Shown: positions 53,841-62,747 of the stretch, piece by piece
Position numbering within the stretch: the first letter of the stretch is position 1
How the letters are laid out: each line of letters begins with the position of its first letter
Assembly (NCBI RefSeq): GCF_005233835.1
Contig: NZ_SZQA01000019.1
Span: 62,001 to 126,000, forward strand
DNA from: Herbidospora galbida
Lineage (GTDB): Bacteria; Actinomycetota; Actinomycetes; Streptosporangiales; Streptosporangiaceae
Length of the DNA: 64,000 nucleotides
Direction of reading: 5' to 3'
Position numbers and translations under genes: made by a program
Notes under the pieces: generated by a model
Database searches by the model: none
Told to the model about the DNA's origin: nothing
What the model saw: the letters and a program-made list of their open reading frames with translations, nothing else

Positions 53841-54449
53841 CTAGATGCGCCAGACGAGATGTTCGCGGGCGGCCTCCGCCGCGTCCTGCGGGGTTCCCGC
53901 CTCCAGTCGTTCGAGCAGTTCGCGGTGCTCCGTCACCATTTCGTCTCGATCCGGGTACGCCTCCCGCAGGCGGACCACCCCGAGACGGGTCTCGGCCGAC
54001 AGCGACAGATAGAGGCGCAGCAGCCGAGGGCTCCCGGCGGCGCGGGCGAGGGCCTCGTGGAGGGCCATGTGCTGGGCGACGATGCCCGCCCAGGGGGCGT
54101 CGTCGGGGAGCGCGGCCATGGTGTCGAGGGCCCGCCGGGCCTCCTCGATCCGCCGCCCGGCCACGGCGGCGCCGACGAGGTCTTCCAGCGGGCGGCGTAC
54201 GTAGAGCAGGTCGTCGAGGTCGTCTCGGGTGAAGTCGGGCACGTACGCCGACTTGTTGCGCTCCCGGCGCAGGATGCCCTCGTGGACGAGCGCCGCGATG
54301 GCCTCCCTGACCGTCGGGCGGGCCACCCCGTAGGTCGCCGAGATCTCCTGTTCGGGGAACTGGGTGCCCGGGGCGACGTCACCCGACAGGATGCGGGTGC
54401 GCAGGGCGTCCGCGAGGGCTTCCACGGTGGAGACGGGGCGCAGCTTCAC
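53841..54449 (-). CDS. GntR-family (FCD type) transcriptional regulator
   Basis: A 202-residue protein. The N-terminal winged helix has LADALRTRILSGDVAPGTQF, then GVARPTVREAIAALVHEGIL as the recognition helix. The all-helical FCD domain follows (LLYVRRPLEDLVGAAVAG, HMALHEALARAAGSPRLLRL, HRELLERLEAG). GTG 54449 overlaps the stop of the EamA gene (GTGA). It probably controls that exporter through the palindrome upstream of it. Confidence 0.9.
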   Translation of the reverse strand: MKLRPVSTVEALADALRTRILSGDVAPGTQFPEQEISATYGVARPTVREAIAALVHEGILRRERNKSAYVPDFTRDDLDDLLYVRRPLEDLVGAAVAGRRIEEARRALDTMAALPDDAPWAGIVAQHMALHEALARAAGSPRLLRLYLSLSAETRLGVVRLREAYPDRDEMVTEHRELLERLEAGTPQDAAEAAREHLVWRI

Positions 54450-55300
54450 GCCGGAGAGCCTACTTTTTCCGGCCGGGCCACCACGAGCAGGCTGACCGCC
54501 AGCATCGCCAGGCCGGCCCACGAGGTCGGGCTCAGGGTCTCGCCCAGGACCGCGACGCCCAGCAGCGCCGCGACGGCCGGTTCGGCCAGGGCCAGGGTGC
54601 TGGCGGTGGCGACGGGGGTGCCGCGCAGGCCCCGGCCGTACAGGACATAGGACAGGGCCGTGGTGGCCAGGCCCAGGTAGAAGACGGTGGCGAGGCTGGC
54701 CGGGTCGGTGACCCAGGAGAGGTCGCCGGCCAGCAGGATCGGGATCATGATCAGGGCCGAGACGCCGAACATGACGGCCATCACCTCGTCGCTGGGGTGG
54801 CCGGCGACGATGGCTCGGGCGGCGATGACGGCGTACGAGGCGTAGATGAAGCCGCCGACCAGCGCCAGGCCGACACCGAGCGGGTCGACGGTGCCGCCGC
54901 CGGGGAGCAGCAGCACGGCGCAGCCGACGATCGCGGCGGCGGTCCCCCACATCCACTGGCGGCTGGGGGCCTGCCGGTCGAGCGCCCACGACAGCAGGCC
55001 GGTGAAGACGGGGCCGCTGCCGATGAGGATGACGGTGCCGATCGCGACGCCGGTCATGTTCACCGCGACGAAGAAGCAGAGCTGGTAGAGGGCCACACAC
55101 AGGCCGCCGAGCAACAGTGTTGGGCTGGGCCGGACCTTGGCGCCGGGCCGGAGCAGGACGAACCCGGCCAGCGCCGAGCCGCCGATGACGAGGCGGGCGG
55201 CGGCCAGCGCGACCGCCCCGGCGGCGGCGAAGGTGCCGGCCGTGCCGGCGGTCCCCCAGAGCACGGCGGCGAGCACGACGAGGAGAGCGGAGGTGCGCAT
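54446..55300 (-). CDS. EamA/DMT-family transporter
   Basis: A 284-residue membrane protein with ten helices in two EamA repeats. AAVLWGTAGTAGTFAAAGA and ARLVIGGSALAGFVLLRPG open the first repeat. Members export amino acids, sugars or metabolites; the substrate is unknown. It is followed in the same transcript by a GntR regulator. Confidence 0.9.
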   Translation of the reverse strand: MRTSALLVVLAAVLWGTAGTAGTFAAAGAVALAAARLVIGGSALAGFVLLRPGAKVRPSPTLLLGGLCVALYQLCFFVAVNMTGVAIGTVILIGSGPVFTGLLSWALDRQAPSRQWMWGTAAAIVGCAVLLLPGGGTVDPLGVGLALVGGFIYASYAVIAARAIVAGHPSDEVMAVMFGVSALIMIPILLAGDLSWVTDPASLATVFYLGLATTALSYVLYGRGLRGTPVATASTLALAEPAVAALLGVAVLGETLSPTSWAGLAMLAVSLLVVARPEKVGSPA

Positions 55301-55308
55301 GCGTCAGA

Positions 55309-55319
55309 TTGTCTGACAA
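55309..55319. promoter_or_regulatory. Candidate operator of the GntR/FCD regulator (TTGTCTGACAA)
   Basis: A perfect palindrome with arms TTGTC and GACAA around a central T, eight bases before the EamA start codon. It fits the TNGTNNNACNA pattern of FadR/FCD-type operators and would allow repression of the eamA-gntR operon. Confidence 0.55.
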
Positions 55320-55521
55320 CTAGACACTCGATCGCAAGCCATATACCGCCGACTGTCCTTTATGACCCCCAGTAAAGATCTGACAGGAATCATTGACGTG
55401 CCAGGCCAGAGCCCATGACAATGCAGCGAAAAAGCAGCGGATAAGCCAATAAAAAGAGTTGTTTTTACCCAGAAGATTCCCGGAGACGTGGGAAGTGCCT
55501 CTCTCGGGGAAGACCGCAACC

Positions 55522-55896
55522 ATGTTGAGTCGGTTTGTACGGGCTCCCCGGACCGTCGGGGTCGCCGCCGCCATCGCCGAGGTCAAGGAGCGGGGAGCCA
55601 CCCCCCACCTCCTCGACGGCGCCGAAATGGTCACCTCCGCCGCCGCTTTCGAAGCCATCGCCCGCGCCCTCGATTTTCCGGAAGGTTTCGGTCACTGCCT
55701 CGATTCCCTCTACGACCACCTGACGGACCTCTCGTGGCTGTCACCCGGCGAGCACGTCCTGATCTGGTCGAAGCCGTCGGTCCTCCGCAAGAGCGACGCG
55801 ACGTCCTATGACGGCCTCGGCTCCGCCCTCTCCGACGCCGCCACCGACGGCACCAAGGGCGAGGCGACGTTGACCGTGATCATGCTGGACAACTGA
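55522..55896 (+). CDS. Barstar-family protein
   Basis: A 124-residue protein. ATPHLLDGAEMVTSAAAFEA, then FPEGFGHCLDSLYDHLTDL and LIWSKPSVLR match barstar, the inhibitor of barnase-type RNases (the FPxxFGxNxDALxDxLxDL block). Cys replaces the usual Asn in FG-N-D. ATG 55522 has GGGGAAGA about eight bases upstream; a longer in-frame start at 55459 is unlikely. No barnase-like gene is next to it, so its partner is unknown. Confidence 0.82.
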   Translation: MLSRFVRAPRTVGVAAAIAEVKERGATPHLLDGAEMVTSAAAFEAIARALDFPEGFGHCLDSLYDHLTDLSWLSPGEHVLIWSKPSVLRKSDATSYDGLGSALSDAATDGTKGEATLTVIMLDN

Positions 55897-56289
55897 ACGC
55901 CTCGGAGCCCGCAGATTCTCCGGCCGTCCTCCAGACGGCCATCCGGGGGTCACCGCTGACCAGATGCGTCCACTACGTTGACCGAAACGTTGCTTTCGGG
56001 TGGTGTCCTACCTCACATCCGCAACCAGGGGGCTACACGGCGGAGTGTGACCGCCGTCACGCCCGTTTCACCTCGATTGGCCATCGATGCAGGTAGAGAG
56101 CGGGCTGGAAGGCGACAGAGCGTCATCATCGACCGGAACTTCATTCGGCGCCGCGACAGAGAAAGCCGCGAATCGGTGTCAAACCCGAATAGCCCCCATT
56201 TTGTTGCGAACGCCACCTAGTTCCACAGCTCACGCGTTGCTATTGTTTCGCCACTATTAACGCATGTGTTCGCCCTCTGCTGAGGTCTC
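55897..56289 (+). promoter_or_regulatory. 393-base gap between barstar and the conservon kinase
   Basis: No convincing gene is present. A 7-bp hairpin (55922-55928 with 55934-55940) may end the barstar transcript. CCGAAA/TTTCGG arms occur at 55982-55999. The last 80 bases are AT-rich (TTGCTATTGTTTCGCC, CACTATTAACGC) and probably hold the promoter of the downstream kinase. Confidence 0.4.
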
Positions 56290-58416
56290 ATGGCTGGCCG
56301 CAAACGCTCCATCCGGTTCAAGATCTTCGCGGTCTTGCTCGCGCCCGTGACCGCTCTCGCGGTCATCTGGGCGTTGACCGCGGCTATTACCCTCACATCC
56401 GGACGGGAATATCTCCGGGTCGGGAGGGTCTATGAGCACATCGTCCTCCCCTCACGCGCCGTGCTGACCGAGTTACAGCACGAGCGCCTGATGTCGGTCA
56501 CCTACCTCGGTGGCAGCTCCTCCTTCCACGCCGACCTCGACGCGCAGCAGAAGCGCACCGACGAGATCGCGGCCGGCCTCGCCGGGCACGCCGTCGCCGG
56601 CCGCGAGGCCGCGCCGCCGGCCCTCTGGGACCGCGTACAGGAACTGCTCCGGCAGCTCGACCGGCTCGACTCGCTGCGCAGCCAGGTGGAGAACCGGGAG
56701 ATCGGGCGCCTCGACGCGCTCACCCAGTACAGCGAGATCGCCGAGGTCGGCTGGCAGGTCTACGACCGCATGATGATCGCTCCCGACCTCGACCTGATCG
56801 GCCAGACGAGGGCCGTCGTGATGGTCGGCCGGGCCCGCGAGATCGTCAGCCAGCAGTCGGCGCTCCTCGCCGGCACCCTGGGCACCGGCCGGATGAGCGA
56901 ACGCGAGCAAGAGGTGTTCGTCGAGATGGCCGCCAAGCGCTCCATGCTCTACAGCCTCGGCTTCACCGACCTCGAAGGGTCGATGCGCGACCCGTACGTG
57001 AAGCTGAACGGCTCCGCGGCCTACCTCGACTTCGTGAAGCTCGAAGGGGCGGTCCGCGACAAGATCAGGCCGGAGGCGGCGCTGCCCCCGGAGGCGGGCC
57101 GCTGGCAGGCCACCGCCGAGGCGCTCTCGATCACCCTCGACAAGCTGGGCGGCCAGGCCAGCGTCGAGATCGGCAACCGCATGCAGCCGGCCGTCATGAC
57201 CGTGCTCATCCGGCTCGGCGTGCTCGCGGTCGTCGGGTTGATCGCCCTCGTGGTCACGCTGCTGGTGTCGGTCAGGTTCGGCCGCCGGATCTCCGCCGAG
57301 CTGGGCGCGCTGCAGAACGCCGCCGTCGACCTGTCGGACCGGCGGCTGCCCGACATCGTGCGGCGGCTCAGCCGGGGTGACGACGTCGACGTCAGGGCCG
57401 AGACCCCGCCGGTCGAGGTGCCCGGCAACACCGCCGAGGTCGCCACGGTCACCAACGCCTTCACCTCGGTGCAGGCGACCGCCGTCCAAGCGGCGGTCGG
57501 CCAGGCGCAGCTGCGGCAGGGCGTCAACAAGGTGTTCCTCAACCTGGCCCGCAGAAACCAATCGCTGTTGCACCGGCAGCTCGGCATCCTCGACGGCCTG
57601 GAGCGGCAGACCGAGGACCCGAACCTGCTGGAGCAGCTGTTCGGCCTCGACCACCTGACCACCCGCATGCGCCGCCACGCCGAGGGCCTGATCATCCTGT
57701 CGGGCGCGGTCCCCGGCCGCGGCTGGCGGGAACCGGTCGCCCTGTTCGACGTGGTCCGCGCCTCGGTCGAGGAGGTGGAGGACTACCTGCGGGTCGACGT
57801 CAACGTGCCGCACCACGCCAAGCTGGTCGGCCCGGCCGTCACCGACGCCATCCACCTGATCGCCGAGCTCGTCGAGAACGCGACGATCTTCTCCCCGCCG
57901 CACACCCGGGTCAGCGTCCACGGCGACCTGGCGGCGCGCGGGTTCGTCCTGGAGATCGAGGACCGGGGGCTCGGGCTGAACTCCGAGGAGATGGCCGCCA
58001 TCAACGCGCGGCTGGCCGACCCGCCGGAGTTCGACCTGGCCGACAGCGACCGCCTCGGCCTGTTCGTCGTCGGGCGGCTGGCCAAGCGGCACGACATCAC
58101 GGTCAACCTGCGGCCCTCGCCGTACGGGGGCACCGCGGCCATCGTGCTGATCCCGGCCGAGCTGGTCGTCATGCCAGACCCCGCGGAGATCGCGGCGGCC
58201 GAGCGCCTGGTGCCGGCCCAGCCGACCGAGGCGCCGGTGCTGTCGCCGGTATCGGGGCGGCACGGGGCGGGGCCCAAGCCGACGGCCGAGACGAACCTGC
58301 CCCGGCGGGTGAGGCAGGCGAACATGGCGCCGCAACTGCGGGAGGAGCAGGGCAAGCCCGACTTGTACTCTTCCTTCCAGGCCGGTTGGCGCCGAGCGGA
58401 GGATGACAAAGCGTGA
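56290..58416 (+). CDS. Conservon-type membrane sensor kinase (nitrate/sulfonate-sensing domain)
   Basis: A 708-residue protein. A first membrane helix (about 12-32) and a second (about 307-329) flank a helical periplasmic NIT-type sensor domain. A HAMP-like linker and a HATPase domain follow (LIAELVENATIFSPPHTRV as N box, LEIEDRGLGLNSEEM as G1, RLGLFVVGRLAKRHDI as G2). This is the CvnA component of actinobacterial conservons, which lacks a normal phosphorylatable H-box. In those operons it is followed by roadblock, DUF742 and GTPase genes; only the DUF742 gene follows here, by a GTGA overlap. Confidence 0.88.
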   Translation: MAGRKRSIRFKIFAVLLAPVTALAVIWALTAAITLTSGREYLRVGRVYEHIVLPSRAVLTELQHERLMSVTYLGGSSSFHADLDAQQKRTDEIAAGLAGHAVAGREAAPPALWDRVQELLRQLDRLDSLRSQVENREIGRLDALTQYSEIAEVGWQVYDRMMIAPDLDLIGQTRAVVMVGRAREIVSQQSALLAGTLGTGRMSEREQEVFVEMAAKRSMLYSLGFTDLEGSMRDPYVKLNGSAAYLDFVKLEGAVRDKIRPEAALPPEAGRWQATAEALSITLDKLGGQASVEIGNRMQPAVMTVLIRLGVLAVVGLIALVVTLLVSVRFGRRISAELGALQNAAVDLSDRRLPDIVRRLSRGDDVDVRAETPPVEVPGNTAEVATVTNAFTSVQATAVQAAVGQAQLRQGVNKVFLNLARRNQSLLHRQLGILDGLERQTEDPNLLEQLFGLDHLTTRMRRHAEGLIILSGAVPGRGWREPVALFDVVRASVEEVEDYLRVDVNVPHHAKLVGPAVTDAIHLIAELVENATIFSPPHTRVSVHGDLAARGFVLEIEDRGLGLNSEEMAAINARLADPPEFDLADSDRLGLFVVGRLAKRHDITVNLRPSPYGGTAAIVLIPAELVVMPDPAEIAAAERLVPAQPTEAPVLSPVSGRHGAGPKPTAETNLPRRVRQANMAPQLREEQGKPDLYSSFQAGWRRAEDDKA

Positions 58417-58754
58417 GTGACGAACCACCTCTGCTGCGCCCGTTCACCCTCACGCGGGGGCGGACCCGGCCCACCGGGCCGGAGTTCGAGCTCATGACGA
58501 TCATCCGGGCGGTGCCGGGCGCGCCGCTCGGGGGCCTCACACCGGAGGAGCTCAAGATCGTCCGGATCTGCCAGTCGCCCGCGTCGGTCGCCGACCTCGC
58601 CTCCGACGTGCGTCTGTCGCTGAACGTGGTCAGGATCCTGCTGAGCGGTCTGCGCGACCGGAACATCATCACCGCCCGGCCGCAGGCCACCGTGGCCCAG
58701 CTGCCGGAGGAGCGGATCCTGCGCGAGGTCATCCAGGGTTTGCGAGCCCTCTGA
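58413..58754 (+). CDS. DUF742 (CvnC) protein
   Basis: A 113-residue cytoplasmic protein. LLRPFTLTRGRTRPTG and APLGGLTPEELKIVRICQSP, then VADLASDVRLSLNVVRILLS form the winged-helix-like DUF742 domain. GTG 58413 overlaps the kinase stop. Neither the roadblock/LC7 (CvnB) nor the Ras-like GTPase (CvnD) gene is present, so the operon is incomplete. Confidence 0.9.
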   Translation: MSDEPPLLRPFTLTRGRTRPTGPEFELMTIIRAVPGAPLGGLTPEELKIVRICQSPASVADLASDVRLSLNVVRILLSGLRDRNIITARPQATVAQLPEERILREVIQGLRAL

Positions 58755-59124
58755 GGGCCTCGTCGAGATGCCGGCGCGCCGGTTCGAGCACCTGCTCGGT
58801 GTAGTGGCCGAGCAGGTCTTCCGGACCTTCGGGTAACAGAAGTAACTCCTCGCCGTCGAGGTCGACCGTCCCGTCGACGGTCCAGGCCGGGCCGTGGGGG
58901 CGGAGCCGCACCTCACAGACCAGTTCACGGCCGTCGGGAAGGGTGTACGAAACCCCGAGGCGCACCTTCCCCACGAGATCGGTGATCGGCGACCAGCGCC
59001 GGATGTCGGGATGGAAATCGAGGTAAAGGTCGCGACCGGCCTCGGAAAAAGCGCTGGCAGCGGCCATAACGGCCCGGAGAAGATCGTCGTGCACGGCTCG
59101 GTTAATCCTCGTTAATACAGGCAT
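58729..59124 (-). CDS. Hypothetical protein
   Basis: A 131-residue soluble protein with no family recognised. It is mainly alpha then beta (GRDLYLDFHPDIRRWSPITD, VRLGVSYTLPDGRELVCEVR) with an acidic loop DLDGEELLLLPEGPED. Its 3' end overlaps the DUF742 gene by 26 bases on the opposite strand. A GTG at 59094 with CGAGGA upstream is an alternative start. Confidence 0.5.
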   Translation of the reverse strand: MPVLTRINRAVHDDLLRAVMAAASAFSEAGRDLYLDFHPDIRRWSPITDLVGKVRLGVSYTLPDGRELVCEVRLRPHGPAWTVDGTVDLDGEELLLLPEGPEDLLGHYTEQVLEPARRHLDEALRGLANPG

Positions 59125-59191
59125 TCACTGTGACCTGAGGGACTCAGGCCGTTTTTGTAACTTCTGTGTACACGATCACGACCCTCTCGGT

Positions 59192-61609
59192 ATGAAAGGG
59201 CCTATGCCTCTTCGTTATAGAAGATTCGTCATCTGTTCGCTTGCCGTCAGCGGCGCGATCGGAGTCGACGTGGCCACTCAGGCGATCGCGGCCCCGCCCG
59301 CGTCGGACGCGGTTCACGTGTCGGCGAGCTCGGGTGACGACGCCAACCCGGGAACAGAGAGCGCGCCGCTGCGTACCGTCGCCGCCGCCCTCAAGCGCGC
59401 CAAGGGCGGGGTGATGACGACGATCGTCCTCCGCGGCGGCGAATACCGGGAGTCCCTGGGCAGCATCGCCAAGCCGGTGACGATCCAGTCGGCGCCCGGG
59501 GAGCAGGCCTGGTTCAAGGGCAGCACCGAGATCGCGCCCGCGAAGTTCGTCCGCGACGGAACCGCCTGGCGCCTCGACGGCTGGAACCCGGACATCTGCC
59601 GGACCGCCTGCGTGTACCCGCCCGACATCACGTCCGGCAACGTCATCGGCGGCGATCCGGAGATGGCCTTCTACGGCGGCAAGCCGCTCCGGCAGGTGAC
59701 CTCCCGCGCGGCCGTCACCGCCGGCACCTTCTTCTGGGACGGCCGCGGCACCGTCTACCTCGGCAGCGACCCCGCCCGTGCGCGGGTCGAACTGGCCTCC
59801 ATCGCCTACGCCGTGCACTTCCTGCCCGGTTCGGAGAACTCCGTGCTCCGGGGCCTCGGCTTCGCCCACTACGCGACCAGCCAGGACTACCGCAAGAAGC
59901 CGGCCGCGATCATCTCGCAGGCCAGGGGCGTGCTCCTGGAGAACAACACGGTCACCCTCAACGCGGCGGCCGGGGTGTCGGCCCTGGCCGACGACATGCG
60001 GCTGGCCGGCAACACCATCACCGCCAACGGCTTCACCGGGATCAGCTCCCACAAGGCCGCCAACCTCACCATGTACGGCAACGTCGTCTCGGGCAACAAC
60101 ACCGAGAAGATCGGCCTGGTCGCGGTCTCCAGCCTCGCCGGGGCCGGGATGAAGGCGACCTTCCTCGTCAACGCCAACATCCGCGACAACGTGTTCGACG
60201 GCAACCAGGGCGCGGGGTTCTGGTGCGACCTGTCGTGCGAGAACGTCCGGCTGGTCCGGAACGTGGCCAGGGGCAACGCCAAGCACGGCATGTACTACGA
60301 GGTGTCCTCGCGCGGGCTGATCGCCTCGAACCTGCTCGCCGGGAACGGGCAGTTCGGGCTCAAGATCAGCGGCTCGAACAAGGTCCGCGTCTACAACAAC
60401 ACCATGGCCGACAACGCCTCCCCGATCCAGGTCGCCGAGGACCCCCGTCCCCACCTGGATCGCTGCAACGCCGACAACTGTCCCGCTCCCGACGCGGTGG
60501 CGCGCGGGGTCACCTGGGACACCGCCGACGTGACCCTGATCAACAACATCTTCTCCGGCCGCTCCGGCGGCGGCGCCCTCGTGGACACGGTCGACGCCAA
60601 CAGCGCGTCGTCGGGCAAGCGGGTCGGCGCGGCGAAGATGATCCCCGCCGGGCAGATGGACAACAACGGCTACTACCGCCCGACGACCGCCTCCCAGGTG
60701 GCCAAGTGGGCGCTCCCGGCCGGCAACGACCAGGCGTTCACCAGCCTGACCCAGCTCAAGTCGACCGGCCGCGAGAGCAACGCCCACTACCAGGAGGGCG
60801 CGGAGGGCTACTTCAACGGCGGCGACTACAAGCTGAAGTCGGGCTCCCCCGCATCCTCGGCCGGCGCCCCGCTGCCCGAGGACGTCGCAGCGGCGATCGG
60901 CGTCGACGCGGGCAAGAAGGTCCCCCTGGGCGCCCTGCGCGGCCCGAGCGTGGAGACCACTCCCCCGCCGCCCACCCCGACGGTGTCACCGAGCGCCACG
61001 CCGTCGGTCACGCCCACGAAGTCGCCCACGGCCTCACCGAGCGCCAGCCCGTCGGTCACGCCGTCGGTCACGCCGTCGGTCACGCCGTCGGTCACGCCGT
61101 CGGTCACGCCGTCGGTCACGCCCACGAAGTCGCCCACGCCGACGCCCTCTCCGTCGCAGACGGTCGCGCCGGTGCTCGATCTGCTGCGCAGGCAGCTGTA
61201 CGTCGTCACGCACCCCACCCAGGGCCACTCGCTGCTGACCCTGAGCAGAGGCGAGGCCGACAAGGCCGTGGCCCGCTACGGCTACGTCGACCAGGGCGTG
61301 ACCCTGTTCGTCTCCGGGCGCGCGGCCAACGGGCTGGTCCCCATCCACCGGCTGGTCCACCCGACCTCGGGTGACCGCCTGTTCGCCCGCAGCACGGTCG
61401 AACGGGACAACGCGGTGAACCGCTCGGGTTACGTCTACGAGGGCGTCACCTTCTACGCCGTCAACCAGAACACCCCGGGCACGATCGCCGTCTACCGCCT
61501 CAGGAAGGGCGCCTACCACAACTACGTCGTCGGCCCGCAGGCCCGCGACGCGGCCGTCGCCGACGGCTGGACGTACGAGCACATCGCGTTCTACGCCCGC
61601 CCGGCCTGA
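59192..61609 (+). CDS. Secreted beta-helix protein with PSVT-repeat linker and C-terminal DUF5648-like repeats
   Basis: A 805-residue protein. A signal peptide (ending near AIAAPP) precedes a right-handed beta-helix of about 550 residues: VHVSASSGDDANPGTESAPL, VLRGGEYRESLGSIAKPVTI and many Asn-rich coils (NNTVTLNAAAGVSALADDMR, NVFDGNQGAGFWC). A Thr/Ser/Pro linker (about 590-650) contains six PSVT units. The C-terminus has three repeats such as LYVVTHPTQGHSLLTLSRGE and GYVYEGVTFYAV of the DUF5648 type, often attached to secreted enzymes. It is a paralogue of the protein at 30827-32500. A start at 59204 is possible. Confidence 0.83.
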   Translation: MKGPMPLRYRRFVICSLAVSGAIGVDVATQAIAAPPASDAVHVSASSGDDANPGTESAPLRTVAAALKRAKGGVMTTIVLRGGEYRESLGSIAKPVTIQSAPGEQAWFKGSTEIAPAKFVRDGTAWRLDGWNPDICRTACVYPPDITSGNVIGGDPEMAFYGGKPLRQVTSRAAVTAGTFFWDGRGTVYLGSDPARARVELASIAYAVHFLPGSENSVLRGLGFAHYATSQDYRKKPAAIISQARGVLLENNTVTLNAAAGVSALADDMRLAGNTITANGFTGISSHKAANLTMYGNVVSGNNTEKIGLVAVSSLAGAGMKATFLVNANIRDNVFDGNQGAGFWCDLSCENVRLVRNVARGNAKHGMYYEVSSRGLIASNLLAGNGQFGLKISGSNKVRVYNNTMADNASPIQVAEDPRPHLDRCNADNCPAPDAVARGVTWDTADVTLINNIFSGRSGGGALVDTVDANSASSGKRVGAAKMIPAGQMDNNGYYRPTTASQVAKWALPAGNDQAFTSLTQLKSTGRESNAHYQEGAEGYFNGGDYKLKSGSPASSAGAPLPEDVAAAIGVDAGKKVPLGALRGPSVETTPPPPTPTVSPSATPSVTPTKSPTASPSASPSVTPSVTPSVTPSVTPSVTPSVTPTKSPTPTPSPSQTVAPVLDLLRRQLYVVTHPTQGHSLLTLSRGEADKAVARYGYVDQGVTLFVSGRAANGLVPIHRLVHPTSGDRLFARSTVERDNAVNRSGYVYEGVTFYAVNQNTPGTIAVYRLRKGAYHNYVVGPQARDAAVADGWTYEHIAFYARPA
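61049..61120 (+). repeat. Minisatellite, six perfect 12-base units
   Basis: Six tandem copies of CCGTCGGTCACG encode PSVT in the linker of the beta-helix protein. The flanking segment CCCACGAAGTCGCCCACG also occurs twice (about 61012 and 61121). Loss or gain of units keeps the reading frame. Confidence 0.95.
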
Positions 61610-62709
61610 CGCGCCCCGAACAGTTCCCGCAGGTAGGGAATGCGCCGCACGACCTCGTACGCCGCCAGCGTCACCGCGAACGACACCGCGACGATGGCGG
61701 CGTACTTGACGAGGATCGGCGCCTGCCACCGGACCACGTAATAGGCGGCCACCACCACGACCGGCTGGTGGACGACGTAGACGAACAGGGCGGCGCGCGC
61801 CAGGTAGCCCTCGTTCTTCGCGCTCCACTCGCGCCGGTCGAGAAAGCCGAGAAGGGCCACGCAGATGCACCAGGAGGCCGCGCCGTAGAGCGCCCGGACG
61901 ACGATGTGGAGTGGCCCCATGTCGAGCATCGGATCGCCGTCGAGCAGCATGAAGCTGGGCGCTCCGACGGCGAAGAGGACCGCGCCGATCCCGGCGGCCA
62001 GTGGCGCGTCGCGGCGCATGGCCTCCCTCAGCCGATCGTCGGCGGCCAGGATGTAGCCGTACAGGAAGAAGAGCAGGTAGGCCCACCGGCTCCAGGCCGC
62101 GAACTCCTCTTCGAGGCCGTGGAACGCGCACACCAGCGAGATCGGCAGGAACGGCAGCAGGATCAGGCCCCGCCGGGCGAAGAAGCCATAGTCGGAAGGC
62201 ATCCATCGGACGATCAGCGCCAGGATGAGCGACCAGGCGATCAGCATCACCACGAAATAGAGGTGGCCGGTCTCGAAGTGGTCGCCGCGCACGATGAGGG
62301 GGAAGTTGCCGAGATCGATGTGGACGTCGAAGAACTTCGGCAGGAACTCCCAGTAGCTCTCCCTCGTCCCGGCTCTGATCCACTGCGGGATCGGGATGAT
62401 CGTCACGACGGCCACCAGGAGCGGCACACCGAGCCGGAGCAGCCGGTCGCCCGCGAACCCGGCGGCGGTGCGTCTTCTCAGGACGTGCCATGACGCCACC
62501 CCGGCGACGAGGAAGAGCATCGGCATCGCCCAGATGACCATGAACCCGGCGAGGATCATCGTGATCGAGGTGGTCTCGGCGTTCTTCACGTAGAAGTCGT
62601 CTTCGGCGTCGAACACCAGGGCCGCGTGGAAGAAGATCAGCCCGAACACCACGATGATCCGGATCAGATCGAGTTCCGGCCGGCGCGTGGACGTCCGCTG
62701 GATGACCAT
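61591..62709 (-). CDS. Acyltransferase-3-like membrane protein
   Basis: A 372-residue polytopic protein with about 10 helices. It starts with RRPELDLIRIIVVFGLIFFH, the catalytic-His helix of acyltransferase-3/OpgC-like families, and has the Arg of AGDRLLRLGVPLLVAV. Members O-acylate surface sugars or lipids. The ATG at 62709 is used; the longer frame to 63081 runs into the next gene. The 3' end overlaps the beta-helix gene by 19 bases. Confidence 0.82.
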   Translation of the reverse strand: MVIQRTSTRRPELDLIRIIVVFGLIFFHAALVFDAEDDFYVKNAETTSITMILAGFMVIWAMPMLFLVAGVASWHVLRRRTAAGFAGDRLLRLGVPLLVAVVTIIPIPQWIRAGTRESYWEFLPKFFDVHIDLGNFPLIVRGDHFETGHLYFVVMLIAWSLILALIVRWMPSDYGFFARRGLILLPFLPISLVCAFHGLEEEFAAWSRWAYLLFFLYGYILAADDRLREAMRRDAPLAAGIGAVLFAVGAPSFMLLDGDPMLDMGPLHIVVRALYGAASWCICVALLGFLDRREWSAKNEGYLARAALFVYVVHQPVVVVAAYYVVRWQAPILVKYAAIVAVSFAVTLAAYEVVRRIPYLRELFGARQAGRA

Positions 62710-62747
62710 GCCAGCCAGTGTCCGTCCCCGCGCCGCCGCGCGCCAGA

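Noticed and set aside
55978-56220. An 80-codon ORF in the gap before the conservon kinase
   Set aside because: It has no ribosome binding site, no recognisable domain and a composition unlike neighbouring genes.
56473-58428. A 651-codon minus-strand frame
   Set aside because: It is antisense to the conservon kinase and shows only Arg/Leu/Gly-rich shadow sequence.
61049-61120. Possible CRISPR-like direct repeats
   Set aside because: The units are contiguous, 12 bases long and in frame inside a Pro/Thr linker, with no spacers and no cas genes.
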